NCBI RefSeq assembly: GCF_006149045.1
Contig: NZ_VBSN01000049.1
Location: 1 to 64,000, forward strand
Direction: 5' to 3'
DNA: 64,000 bases
Source of the DNA: Dyadobacter flavalbus
Lineage (GTDB): Bacteria > Bacteroidota > Bacteroidia > Cytophagales > Spirosomataceae
In this document: positions 1 to 8,295 of the stretch, one piece after another
Layout: every line of letters starts with the position of its first letter
How positions within the stretch are numbered: the stretch's first letter is position 1
Translations under genes and position numbers: made by a program
The notes under the pieces: generated by a model
What the model saw: the letters and a program-made list of their open reading frames with translations, nothing else
Databases searched by the model: none
What the model was told of the DNA's origin: nothing

Positions 1-83
1 AATCCTTTAATACTATCTCCGTTCAGATAAGCATTTACAATCGTTAGTCTGAACTCTACACTGAATTTTCTGTTTTTACCCAT
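1..83 (-). CDS. IS3-family transposase OrfA, N-terminal fragment (runs off the window)
   Basis: The first 27 codons of a transposase OrfA are visible on the minus strand, starting at ATG 83-81 and reading MGKNRKFSVEF then RLTIVNAYLNGDSIKG. The basic start followed by a helix that begins a helix-turn-helix is typical of IS3-family OrfA proteins, which bind the element ends and are normally fused by frameshift to the DDE integrase OrfB. The start lies 44 bp inside the element terminus, as usual for IS3 elements. Only the N-terminus is present, so activity cannot be judged. Confidence 0.75.
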   Translation of the reverse strand, partial: MGKNRKFSVEFRLTIVNAYLNGDSIKG

Positions 84-127
84 AAAAAATGCCCCCAAGA
101 AGTGTCTAACTTTTTGGGGGCAGTGCA
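1..127 (-). mobile_element. IS3-family insertion sequence, left end only
   Basis: This is the terminal part of an insertion sequence whose body lies outside the window. Read on the minus strand, the element begins near 127 with TGCACTGCCCCCAAAAAGTT followed by AGACA. That form is typical of the IS150-like branch of IS3, whose ends run TG...CCCCCAAAAAGTTAGACA. A 9-bp inverted repeat (90-98 with 114-122, TGCCCCCAA/TTGGGGGCA) sits just inside the end, ahead of the transposase start at 83. The sequence from about 128 onward belongs to the interrupted host gene. The other end and the target-site duplication cannot be seen here. Confidence 0.8.
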
Positions 128-850
128 AATACAGATGTGCTTTCACCGCAAAGACAAAAGGAAATCGCCGCCCTTGTGGAACGGGTTCGGAAATTCCAGC
201 CGGATATGATCGCCATTGAGCGGCTGCCCGAAGAACAGGCGGAGCTGGACAGCATTTATAATCTGTTTGCAAGTAACCAGTTGCAGCTAAGTACGCTTCC
301 GGACGGAAGATCGGAGTCCTATCAACTGGCGTTTAACCTTGCGAAAAACCTGAAACTGAAAAAAGTATACGGCGTGAATGCACCCGGCGGAACTTCACAA
401 AGTATCCTGAGCAATGGCGAGAATATTGATATGTACAAGGAAGAAGGCATGCAGGTCAGAAATATGGCCAGGGCGCAACTTGCAAAAATTCAGGACGGCA
501 GCCTTTCCATCCGGGATTATATTCTTTTTCTGAACCAGCCTGAAATTATCCAGAAAACGCATCATCTGCGTTACATCATGCCTTCGCGTGTAACCAACGG
601 GAAATTTACCAATCCGGATGCAATGGTGGATACCGCATTTGTAAACCCGAAATACATTGGCGCCGAACTGACTTCCGTGTTCAAGAACCGGGATTATAAA
701 ATCTATTCAAACATTGTGACGACACAATTGAAGCAGCAGTCCAAACGCATCCTGGTTGTAATCGGACAGGCGCACATCGGTTCGCTGCAAAGTATTTTCC
801 GTGACGATCCGGCATTCAAAATCATCGAAGCCACGCAGTACCTCAGATAA
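128..850 (+). pseudogene. DUF5694 (TraB/ChaN-like) protein, 5'-truncated by IS3 insertion
   Basis: The reading frame encodes about 240 residues of a DUF5694-type protein, a family related to TraB/ChaN-like proteins and of unknown function. Visible landmarks are VLSPQRQKEI at the start, IAIERLPE, and the C-terminal segment VVIGQAHIGSL, where GQAHIGS matches the conserved histidine region of this superfamily. Full-length relatives, as I recall them, carry an exported N-terminus and a GTFHF-type motif before the LSPQRQ segment. Both are absent. The frame runs straight into the IS3 terminus at about 127, so the insertion removed the promoter, signal peptide and first motif. A GTG at 137 could in principle restart translation, but a functional product is unlikely. 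Confidence 0.75.
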
Positions 851-1105
851 ATGGAAATAGAACAAACCACAAATAACCGCCGGCAAACTTCAACCCCACT
901 CATCATCCTATAACAACTATCAATGACCGTTTCCGAAAATTAACGGCAATCAATGACTACATACCGGCAATCCCCGACCACGAATGACCTATTTGCCTTG
1001 TCCGCCATCCTGAACGCAGTTAAAGAACATCATGCAGAAACGATTTGCCTGAAACAAATACAACTGACATAAGCTTCAACTACGCTCAGTCCGGCAACTT
1101 TTTTA

Positions 1106-2827
1106 CTAAACCTTGAAGATACATTCCGCAATATTCGCCGATGCCTGTTCACAGAAATCCAGTCCCGAATAATCAGGATTGTACCCGCCGATGTAAGGAA
1201 CCGCCATCATGAACACCCGGTCGTTTGCTTTTCCGTCATGGCCTACAACCTGAAAATAGTCGTTGATTGTAATGCCAGGAACTTTAAGGTAAAATGCGCC
1301 GTCCGCATCTTTTACCACCTTTTCATTGCCCTGTTTCAATTCCGTACTGCCAGCTTCATCCGACTTGAACCTGATTTGTGCCGGACTTACCGTACGGTTT
1401 GCAACCAGACTTTTAAACGGAAAGGCATCAAAGGACAAATGCGGCTGACCGACACAATTAACGAACGTATTGTAATATACTGCCTGCTCACGATCTGATT
1501 CATCGGCATAATGGTATGTGACGCCGCCTTTGTTTTCAGGCACTGCATTGCTGTCTTGTTCCACCGGAATAATGTCCAGCTTTCCCGCATCATGCAAGGC
1601 AAGCAGCTCCTCGCATGAGCTTTGCGGAACAAAAGCAATTACAATGGAAATCAGCGGCATAAGCACTTTCTGATGCCGCTGCATGTCTTCGGCTGAAAAG
1701 TACTTGGCCGGATAATTGATGGCAAAACTGAGCACGGCAAGCATTTCTTTCCAGTAAATGGATTTTTCCCTTTTAATGGATTGCTCTGCTTCCAGATATT
1801 CGGCTTTGAAAAGCGCAAAAGGCTCGGCATGTTCCCTGTATGCCATCATGGATTCTACAAATTCTTCCAGGTTCTTATCTTTGATGAAATTGTAAAATTT
1901 GGCGTCCTTTTTCCTGAAACGATCTTTAAAATCTTTTTCAAACAAAAAATCCAGCGAAAGAAACCCGCCGTTTTCTGCCATGTTCTCTTCGATCTCTTTA
2001 TGGCTGAGCAGTGAATCGCCGGATAACAACGGTTCTTCCAGGTGGAAACGGACTGCCGGAAGCAGGCCGCCTACGGAATGCATAACCAGCTTAAATTCAG
2101 GACTATCGACAGCCGGCTCATAAGAAACCCTGCCATTATCCTGTTTATGAAAACTGCCGTTGCTGCGCGCAAGAGTCCGTATGGCATCAATAGCCGTCAG
2201 TGAAGAACCTTTAAGCGCAACTGCGTGATTCAGTTTGAGTTTCAGCTTGGAAGGCGGGTACGGCGAATCAAAATAACCTGAAATTTTACCTTCATGCTCA
2301 ACAGGCCAATTGTGCCCTGTACAAACGATTACACAGTCGAACTCCTGATGCCCTTTTCCGCTTAACTCGATTTTCACTTTTCCACAGGCGGGATCATCGG
2401 CAATATCCACAACTTTACTTTCAAAATGGACTACTGTTTCCATGCCGGCATTTCCTGCATTTTCCAGCAGTAAATCGAACTGCGCCGCAAGGTACTGCCC
2501 GAACAGCAGCCGGGGCAGCACTTTCATTTCGTTGAATTCTTTCTTTTTCACGTTGAACTTCGCCAGCTCCTTGTCCGGGACAGTCTGGATCCATTTTTTC
2601 ACCGAAGTGACAATTTCCGGTATTTCACTATCGGAAACATTTGTAACATGCTCTTCGTTAGCACCTTCTGCACTGTAAGGCATTCCGGCGCCGAGCGCTT
2701 TCCGTGATTCAAAAATATGTACTTCCAGATCATTCCTGTTTGCTTCAACGATTCTTTTGTACATAAACAGCGCACTGGGACCGCCGCCCAGAATAGCGAT
2801 ACGCTTCTTAACTTTTTCTATGATCAT
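1106..2827 (-). CDS. FAD/NAD(P)-binding protein (NAD_binding_9 type)
   Basis: A flavoprotein-like protein of about 573 residues. The N-terminus has a Rossmann dinucleotide-binding motif, IAILGGGPSALFMYK, preceded by basic residues. A second conserved stretch, CVIVCTGHNWP, lies near residue 165. This matches the FAD-NAD(P)-binding family (PF13454), whose substrates are mostly unknown. No membrane segment or signal peptide is seen, so it is probably cytoplasmic. I place the start at the ATG at 2827. An in-frame ATG at 2848 would add seven residues (MQLLKNL) before the family's usual start. It is divergent from the MOSC gene, and the shared spacer of about 120 bp should hold both promoters. The reaction cannot be named from sequence. 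Confidence 0.75.
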   Translation of the reverse strand: MIIEKVKKRIAILGGGPSALFMYKRIVEANRNDLEVHIFESRKALGAGMPYSAEGANEEHVTNVSDSEIPEIVTSVKKWIQTVPDKELAKFNVKKKEFNEMKVLPRLLFGQYLAAQFDLLLENAGNAGMETVVHFESKVVDIADDPACGKVKIELSGKGHQEFDCVIVCTGHNWPVEHEGKISGYFDSPYPPSKLKLKLNHAVALKGSSLTAIDAIRTLARSNGSFHKQDNGRVSYEPAVDSPEFKLVMHSVGGLLPAVRFHLEEPLLSGDSLLSHKEIEENMAENGGFLSLDFLFEKDFKDRFRKKDAKFYNFIKDKNLEEFVESMMAYREHAEPFALFKAEYLEAEQSIKREKSIYWKEMLAVLSFAINYPAKYFSAEDMQRHQKVLMPLISIVIAFVPQSSCEELLALHDAGKLDIIPVEQDSNAVPENKGGVTYHYADESDREQAVYYNTFVNCVGQPHLSFDAFPFKSLVANRTVSPAQIRFKSDEAGSTELKQGNEKVVKDADGAFYLKVPGITINDYFQVVGHDGKANDRVFMMAVPYIGGYNPDYSGLDFCEQASANIAECIFKV

Positions 2828-2948
2828 GAGGTTTTTTAGTAACTGCAATGCCGGTATGCAAGCGTTTCACAGACCAAATCTTTTGCTGTTCTCGCTTACC
2901 GTATCGACATTGCTGCTTTATTTGTATACTGTTATTTTCATTAATCTT

Positions 2949-3788
2949 ATGGATGCTAATTCTGTGCCAATAGTGCTGACCGAAATATGGATTTATCCGG
3001 TAAAATCGCTTGGCGGAATTCGTCTTACAGAATCTTATGCTGAAGAAAAAGGATTGCAATACGACCGTCGTTGGATGATTGTGGATGAAAACGGGATTTT
3101 TCTTACGCAGCGCACCAATCCGAAAATGGCCACGATAACTGTATTTTTTCATGATCTCGGCCTGCTGCTTTCATCCCGTTCCGATCCGTCGAATCAAATT
3201 CCGGTTCCTTTTAAACGTGTTTCGGATGAAGCCTTGCTGGTAAAAGTCTGGAATGATTCCGTTACAGCCTATACGGTTTGTCATGAAGCGGATGTCTGGC
3301 TTTCCGAAATGCTCGAAAAGAAAGTCCGGATTGTAGAAATGACCGCTTCCTCAGACCGCCGGATGAACGCGCAGGATGCAGAACCGGACACAACGCTCAG
3401 CTTTGCGGACGATTTTCCTTATCTGCTCATTTCAGAAGCATCGCTTCATGAGCTGAACCGCAGACTGGAGCAGCCTGTCGAAATGAACCGCTTCCGGCCC
3501 AATTTCGTGGTTTCGGGCACGGAACCCTTTGCAGAAGATGCATGGAAGTATATTCAGATCGGAAACGTGGGATTTCATGTGGCTAAGCCATGCGAACGTT
3601 GTGTTCTCACAACCGTAGACCAGCAAACCGGCATCAAAGGCCGCGAACCTTTAAAAACCCTTGCAACTTTCAGAAAGCACGAACGCAGTGTCCTCTTCGG
3701 CCAGAACCTCATCGGACTGCAGACCGGAAACGTACGTGAAGGCAATCAGATTATCGTTTCGGATTATAAATGGATAAAAGGCGATTAG
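2949..3788 (+). CDS. MOSC domain protein (mARC/YcbX-like)
   Basis: A 279-residue protein with the MOSC N-terminal beta-barrel (IWIYPVKSLGG at residues 13-23, then RRWMIVDENG) followed by the MOSC domain. The signature P-C-E-R-C lies at residues 214-218 and is followed by TTVDQQTG. MOSC proteins bind a sulfurated molybdenum cofactor and reduce N-hydroxylated compounds (mARC, YcbX). E. coli YcbX carries a C-terminal 2Fe-2S ferredoxin domain that is absent here, so electrons must come from a separate partner. The open frame extends back to 2757, but that part overlaps the divergent neighbour and lacks family similarity. The start at 2949 gives the normal family length. The stop codon lies inside a tandem TTAGC-rich repeat. 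Confidence 0.85.
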   Translation: MDANSVPIVLTEIWIYPVKSLGGIRLTESYAEEKGLQYDRRWMIVDENGIFLTQRTNPKMATITVFFHDLGLLLSSRSDPSNQIPVPFKRVSDEALLVKVWNDSVTAYTVCHEADVWLSEMLEKKVRIVEMTASSDRRMNAQDAEPDTTLSFADDFPYLLISEASLHELNRRLEQPVEMNRFRPNFVVSGTEPFAEDAWKYIQIGNVGFHVAKPCERCVLTTVDQQTGIKGREPLKTLATFRKHERSVLFGQNLIGLQTGNVREGNQIIVSDYKWIKGD

Positions 3789-3821
3789 CTTTTAGCGGTT
3801 AGCTTTTAGCGGTTAGCTTTT
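3785..3821. repeat. 14-bp tandem repeat (TTAGCTTTTAGCGG), about 2.6 copies
   Basis: Two perfect copies of TTAGCTTTTAGCGG (3785-3798 and 3799-3812) and a third partial copy (3813-3821) begin inside the stop codon of the MOSC gene. A diverged relative of the same unit lies at 62509-62544, downstream of another gene. The sequence is not part of any coding frame. Confidence 0.85.
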
Positions 3822-3868
3822 CGTTAAAACCGAGATACAACCAACTGCCAATAACTCTTCCAAAGCTA

Positions 3869-4110
3869 CCAATGCCCGCAGAGCAGTCACTTGTTTGCAA
3901 TGACCGCAGAGCGGTCCCCTGTTTGTAGAAAATTTGTTATACATGAAAATTGATATCAACCCCGGACGTGGTTCCCTTTCCAATTATGAGGCTGCTCCTC
4001 CAACGCTACCAATGACCGCAGAGCGGTCCCCTGTTTGTAGAAAATTTATTATACATGAAAATTGATTCCAACCCCGGAAGGGGTTCCCTTTCCGATTATC
4101 AGGCTGCTCC
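3869..4110. repeat. 101-bp intergenic repeat, two full copies plus a degenerate head
   Basis: Two 101-bp copies (3898-3998 and 4010-4110) are about 95% identical and separated by 11 bp. A degenerate partial copy of the first 29 bases lies at 3869-3897. Each copy contains the palindrome GACCGC-AGA-GCGGTC and, 40 bp later, an AACCCC-GGAA-GGGGTT palindrome that is perfect in copy 2 and damaged in copy 1. A 17-codon open frame starting MTAERSPVC is present in both but is probably incidental. This looks like a REP/MITE-type non-coding element. It fills most of the 374-bp spacer between the MOSC gene and the FG-GAP gene, in which I see no further gene. Confidence 0.8.
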
Positions 4111-4162
4111 CTTAAAACAAAAATTTCACATTTACCCCTTTGCTGCAAACAAAAGCCCACAA

Positions 4163-7100
4163 CTAAAAGCCCACCGGCCTTGACTTTCCGTTAAAACCAG
4201 TTACCCTCACATTTCGGAGTCCTTTTCTGGGAATAAAGATTTTCCGCGTCGATTGCGACAAATAGCCTGTTCCGTAATGAAGCTCGTATTGCATTGTTTT
4301 TCCATTGGCATAACTTGCTTCCAGCCATGCATCATGACTTTCAGGTTCAATCAAAAGCATGGAAGCCGGAACCTGATCAGCAAAGGACCGAAGCGCTGCA
4401 TTGTTCTGGGCTGCCAGGATCATCAGGCCCTGTTTGCCGGTTGTAATTTCCGCAAGCCCCTTGCCATCGCCTTCCACCAGAAATCCGCTTTCAGCAGCCT
4501 TGACAGGAGTAAAATCTCCTTTACCATTTCCGGTCAGCAACAATCCGCTGAACGCATCCAGCCTTCCGCTGATTGATTCCGTTGCATAGGTGTTTCCGGA
4601 AAGCAAAAGATCAAGATGACCGTCATGGTTATAATCCGCGGCACAGATTCCGTATACTGATCCCAATTGAGCCGCAGCCGGAAGCGGTTTCACCTCAAAC
4701 TTGCCATTGCCTTTGTTGATAATCAGAACAGACTGCATGGCTTCACAAACCATTTTTTTCGCATCCTTTAATTCTTCCTTTGAAAACACTTTGCCGATAT
4801 CCGCTTTGGAATAATCGGCATAATAGATGAAACGCTTTTTCAGAAAATTCATCTGGCTCGTCATTTCGTCACGCGGGTGCACCGGGTAAAGTTCATTTCC
4901 GAAATACCGGCACAGAACCGGGTCCATCGTTCCGCTTCTGTCAAAATCCTTTGCAAATAACGTCAGCGGCTTGTCCTGCGACGGATGCCCTTCCGTATTC
5001 AGCCCGACGTTTCCGACTACATAGTCAAAATCACCGTCTTCGTCGAAATCTCCCGAAGCAATGCTGTTCCACCAGCCGTGCATGCCAGTCAGTCCCGTAC
5101 CTTTCGTTACATTTTCCAGCTTTCCTTTGTTGTTTTTAAAAAAAATAACCGGCATCCATTCGCCTGTCACAATCAGGTCCGTCCAGCCGTCCTGGTCAAA
5201 ATCGCTCCATATGGCTGAAGTAACTATTCCTGCGTTCCTGATATCCGGACAAACCACAGCAGTTGCATCGGTAAATTTCCCGTTGTCATTTCGCAAAATA
5301 TAGCTTTCACCGGCAAGCGGGTACTGGCCGGGTGAAAGCCTTCCGCCAACAAAAAGATCCAGGTCGCCGTCTCTGTCAAAATCCGCTGCATTCACCGTGG
5401 AGCCGCTGCCCGTAACAGCCGGAAGTGCGTCAGGGTCTTTTTTAAAATTCCCTTTTCCGTCATTTTTGTAAAGTCTGTCCTGATAATACGGTGAACCGGC
5501 TTCAAATTCGTTGCTGCCGCTGACAATGTACAAATCCAGGTCGCCGTCGTTATCCGCATCAAAAAGCAGCGGAGCCATATCTTCTTCATACTTGCGACCG
5601 GTTTCCAGCAGTTTGGGAATAAATTTCTTGTCACGGTTCTGAATAAAAAAGCTGCCCGACTGATTGAAAGCGCCTCCGATATAAAAATCTTCCAGCCCGT
5701 CACCATTGATATCACCCACTGCAATGCCCGGCCCGTCCTGCGAAAGCAAATGCGGAAGCAAAGGCTGTATTTTAAAATCAATATAAAGCTCGTCTTGGTG
5801 TAAAAATGGGATTTCCTTTGCCGGCAATTCAGAAAAAAGCGGTTTTACCATTTTGTCAAAAACCGCATTCGGAATCTGTTTCGCGGCATCTTTGTAATCC
5901 AGTTTGCAAAACTGATCCGCTTTTACATGCACGAGCAGCTGCGTTTTTTCATCCGGCCAGATAATCCGTACCGAATCCACAACCGTGGTTTTGCCAAGTC
6001 CGAAATGCAGTGTGTTTTCCACCGTAGACTGATACCCGCGGTAAGGCGAATGCTCCGAATACTGCGTGTTCTCTTTACTGTAAACCCATACTTTTGCCCC
6101 ATAACCAAACGGGTTTTCTTTGGTACCTGTCAGTTTGAGGTTAATGAAATGATGATCCGGAAGCTTGTCCGAATGGTTCTGGTAAATAAATGCTTCCTGA
6201 TCTATATTGTTCATGACCAGATCAAGATCGCCGTCGTTATCCAGATCAGCATAAGCGGCTCCGTTGGAAAAAGACGGAATATCAAAGCCCCATTCAGCCG
6301 ACTTGTCCGAAAAAGTAAGGTCATGATTATTACCAAATAAGTAGTTCGGGATATGCGCTCCTTCCACTTGTTTCAGCGCTTTGGACAAACGGCTGTTATC
6401 CCTGCTTCCCGACTGCATTTGCTGCTGATGCTCGGCCATTCTGTAAATCACGAAATCGCGGTTGGTAATGTCTTTCGGGTAACCGTTCGTAATCATCAGA
6501 TCGCGGAATCCGTCGTTGTCATAATCCGCAAAGAGCGGCGCCCAGCTCCAGTCCGTAGCCTGTATGCCGGCATACCGACCGGTTTCACTGAAAAACGGAT
6601 GACGGGTGCCCGGACGGTTTCCGTTGTTATGCTGCAACGTATTCCGCATGAACTGCGGCTCGTATCCCATTTTAAGCTCCGACAAATGCCGGTCGTAATT
6701 CATCAGCCCGAACATGTTTTTACGGCGTATGTTGCCTTCCGGAAGCATATCCACGGTTATGAAATCCACAAGCCCGTCATTGTCAATATCTGCAGCATCG
6801 TTGCCCATGGCCGAGTAACTCTGATGACGGAAATAGTCTTTTATTTCATTCCTGAAACTTCCGTCTTTCTGATTGATATACAGCAAGTCATTGGAAACAT
6901 AGTCGTTAGAAACATACACATCCGGCCAGCCGTCACTATTGACATCTACGATGGAAATACCCAGCCCGTAACCTTCAATCAAAATATTGGCTTCCCTTGA
7001 AACGTCCGTAAAAGTTTTGTTACCGTTGTTTCTGAACAGTTTGTCGGAATTGGCGGAAGAGCCGTCTGTTGCTTTTTTACGGATGTTGTTCGGGCCGCTG

Positions 7101-7705
7101 TAATCCATTACATTGGTAACGAGATACACATCCAGATCGCCGTCACGGTCATAGTCAAAGAAGGCGGCCTGCGTTGTATTTCCGCTGTAATCCAGCCCGT
7201 ACGATTTCCCTTCTTCTTTGAATGTATTGTCTTTTTGATTGACAAACAAAAGGTTGGAAAGCAGCCCGGCCTGTTTGGGTCCGGCGCGGCAAACGTAAAT
7301 ATCCAGATAACCGTCTGCATTGATGTCCGTAAGCGCAACACCGCGCGCCCATCCGCCGGGAACTTTTATACCTGACTTTTCTGTAAAATCCTCAAACCGG
7401 ATCGGCTTGTTTTTTCCTTTGGTCTGGTTAAGGTACAAAGGGCTTCCGGTCATGTTCCCGGCAAAGAAAAGGTCCGTAAGCCCGTCGTTATTGAAATCGC
7501 CGGCTCCCACGCCGCCGCCATTGTAGAAATATTCGTAAGTTAGAATGTTAAGCTGATCGTTCTCCTGCAATTTGTTTGCAAAATGCACGCCGGTCTGTTC
7601 AGCAGGAAGCCGCTCGAATAATGTTTGCTTTTTATTGCTGTGGCATGCCGCTACAATGGCGATGAGGATGAATAAAATCGGCTTCCGGATCATTCTTTTG
7701 CTCAC
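4163..7705 (-). CDS. FG-GAP/VCBS-repeat lipoprotein with ASPIC/UnbV domain (CRTAC1 family)
   Basis: A 1180-residue surface lipoprotein. The signal peptide ends in the lipobox VAAC, with Cys21. At least 14 Asp-rich calcium-binding-like repeats follow, for example DFNNDGLTDLFF, DYDRDGDLDVYLV, DLDNDGDLDLVMNN, DFDRDGDLDLFVGG and DYNHDGHLDLLLSG. They form two blocks of FG-GAP/VCBS propeller blades. Between them, at about 500-600, lies an ASPIC/UnbV domain (GYGAKVWVYS, ENTLHFGLG, DSVRIIWPD). Such proteins usually accompany SusC/SusD systems in Bacteroidota and are thought to bind extracellular ligands or support adhesion. It is the last gene of the sigma-FecR-SusCD unit, only 2 bp behind the preceding lipoprotein gene. 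The ligand is unknown. Confidence 0.88.
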   Translation of the reverse strand: MSKRMIRKPILFILIAIVAACHSNKKQTLFERLPAEQTGVHFANKLQENDQLNILTYEYFYNGGGVGAGDFNNDGLTDLFFAGNMTGSPLYLNQTKGKNKPIRFEDFTEKSGIKVPGGWARGVALTDINADGYLDIYVCRAGPKQAGLLSNLLFVNQKDNTFKEEGKSYGLDYSGNTTQAAFFDYDRDGDLDVYLVTNVMDYSGPNNIRKKATDGSSANSDKLFRNNGNKTFTDVSREANILIEGYGLGISIVDVNSDGWPDVYVSNDYVSNDLLYINQKDGSFRNEIKDYFRHQSYSAMGNDAADIDNDGLVDFITVDMLPEGNIRRKNMFGLMNYDRHLSELKMGYEPQFMRNTLQHNNGNRPGTRHPFFSETGRYAGIQATDWSWAPLFADYDNDGFRDLMITNGYPKDITNRDFVIYRMAEHQQQMQSGSRDNSRLSKALKQVEGAHIPNYLFGNNHDLTFSDKSAEWGFDIPSFSNGAAYADLDNDGDLDLVMNNIDQEAFIYQNHSDKLPDHHFINLKLTGTKENPFGYGAKVWVYSKENTQYSEHSPYRGYQSTVENTLHFGLGKTTVVDSVRIIWPDEKTQLLVHVKADQFCKLDYKDAAKQIPNAVFDKMVKPLFSELPAKEIPFLHQDELYIDFKIQPLLPHLLSQDGPGIAVGDINGDGLEDFYIGGAFNQSGSFFIQNRDKKFIPKLLETGRKYEEDMAPLLFDADNDGDLDLYIVSGSNEFEAGSPYYQDRLYKNDGKGNFKKDPDALPAVTGSGSTVNAADFDRDGDLDLFVGGRLSPGQYPLAGESYILRNDNGKFTDATAVVCPDIRNAGIVTSAIWSDFDQDGWTDLIVTGEWMPVIFFKNNKGKLENVTKGTGLTGMHGWWNSIASGDFDEDGDFDYVVGNVGLNTEGHPSQDKPLTLFAKDFDRSGTMDPVLCRYFGNELYPVHPRDEMTSQMNFLKKRFIYYADYSKADIGKVFSKEELKDAKKMVCEAMQSVLIINKGNGKFEVKPLPAAAQLGSVYGICAADYNHDGHLDLLLSGNTYATESISGRLDAFSGLLLTGNGKGDFTPVKAAESGFLVEGDGKGLAEITTGKQGLMILAAQNNAALRSFADQVPASMLLIEPESHDAWLEASYANGKTMQYELHYGTGYLSQSTRKIFIPRKGLRNVRVTGFNGKSRPVGF

Positions 7706-7707
7706 AA

Positions 7708-8130
7708 TTATTTGCCGTCAGCAATTTTGGTAAAAAAGCGCACTTCAAACAATTCCTGATTCTTTCCCGGCAGATAAGGTTTCTGTGCTTTTTTGAGCAC
7801 GAGCTGTTTGTCCGTCAGTTTCAGAATCAGAAAACTGCTCAGCTGTTGCCCGGAAGAATCGGCGTATACAAGCGAATCGGAAGCGGGAATACGGTAACGG
7901 TACTTTCTGAATTTTTCCTTTCTCCGTTCCAGCAGAATGCCGTCCGGCTGATACTCAAATGTAGACCAGTGTTCGTCAAAAGTATTGTTGGTAAAACTGA
8001 ACCCATTGACAAAGTTGTTGATGGAATCCGTACGCCAAACCCCTTCCAGCTCTTTTTCCTGCATGTACACCGGCACATTGCACCCTGTAAGTCCGGCCAG
8101 CATTGTCAATATGATCAGTAATTGCTTCAA
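7708..8130 (-). CDS. Small lipoprotein, lipocalin-like
   Basis: A 140-residue protein with a lipoprotein signal peptide, MKQLLIILTMLAGLTGC, giving Cys17. The mature part contains GVWRTDSI, a Trp/Tyr-rich strand (HWSTFEYQPDG) and several alternating beta strands ending LILKLTDKQLVLKK. This pattern resembles lipocalin-like domains of Bacteroidota, but I do not recognise a specific family. It lies between susD and the FG-GAP gene and is tightly coupled to the latter (2-bp gap), so it is probably an accessory surface or periplasmic protein of the uptake locus. Function is unknown. Confidence 0.75.
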   Translation of the reverse strand: MKQLLIILTMLAGLTGCNVPVYMQEKELEGVWRTDSINNFVNGFSFTNNTFDEHWSTFEYQPDGILLERRKEKFRKYRYRIPASDSLVYADSSGQQLSSFLILKLTDKQLVLKKAQKPYLPGKNQELFEVRFFTKIADGK

Positions 8131-8235
8131 GTAACAGAAATTGGTTTAAGCCCGATATTTTAATCAATACAATAAAAAACAATTCTCCGGCTGCAACACA
8201 GCCGAAGAATGAAAATATATCAATAACACCTCACA

Positions 8236-8280
8236 AATTAAATTTCACGTTTCACGTTTTACATTTCACGTTTTACAGCA
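8236..8280. repeat. Short tandem repeat of TTTCACGTTTTACA-like units
   Basis: The spacer between the small lipoprotein gene and susD contains imperfect tandem copies of a 7-14 bp unit (TTTCACG, TTTCACGTTTTACA, TTTCACGTTTTACA). It is non-coding and of the simple-repeat type common between Bacteroidota genes. The spacer may weaken read-through from susD into the last two genes, but no clear terminator stem is seen. Confidence 0.6.
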
Positions 8281-8295
8281 AACATCTCACCCGTT

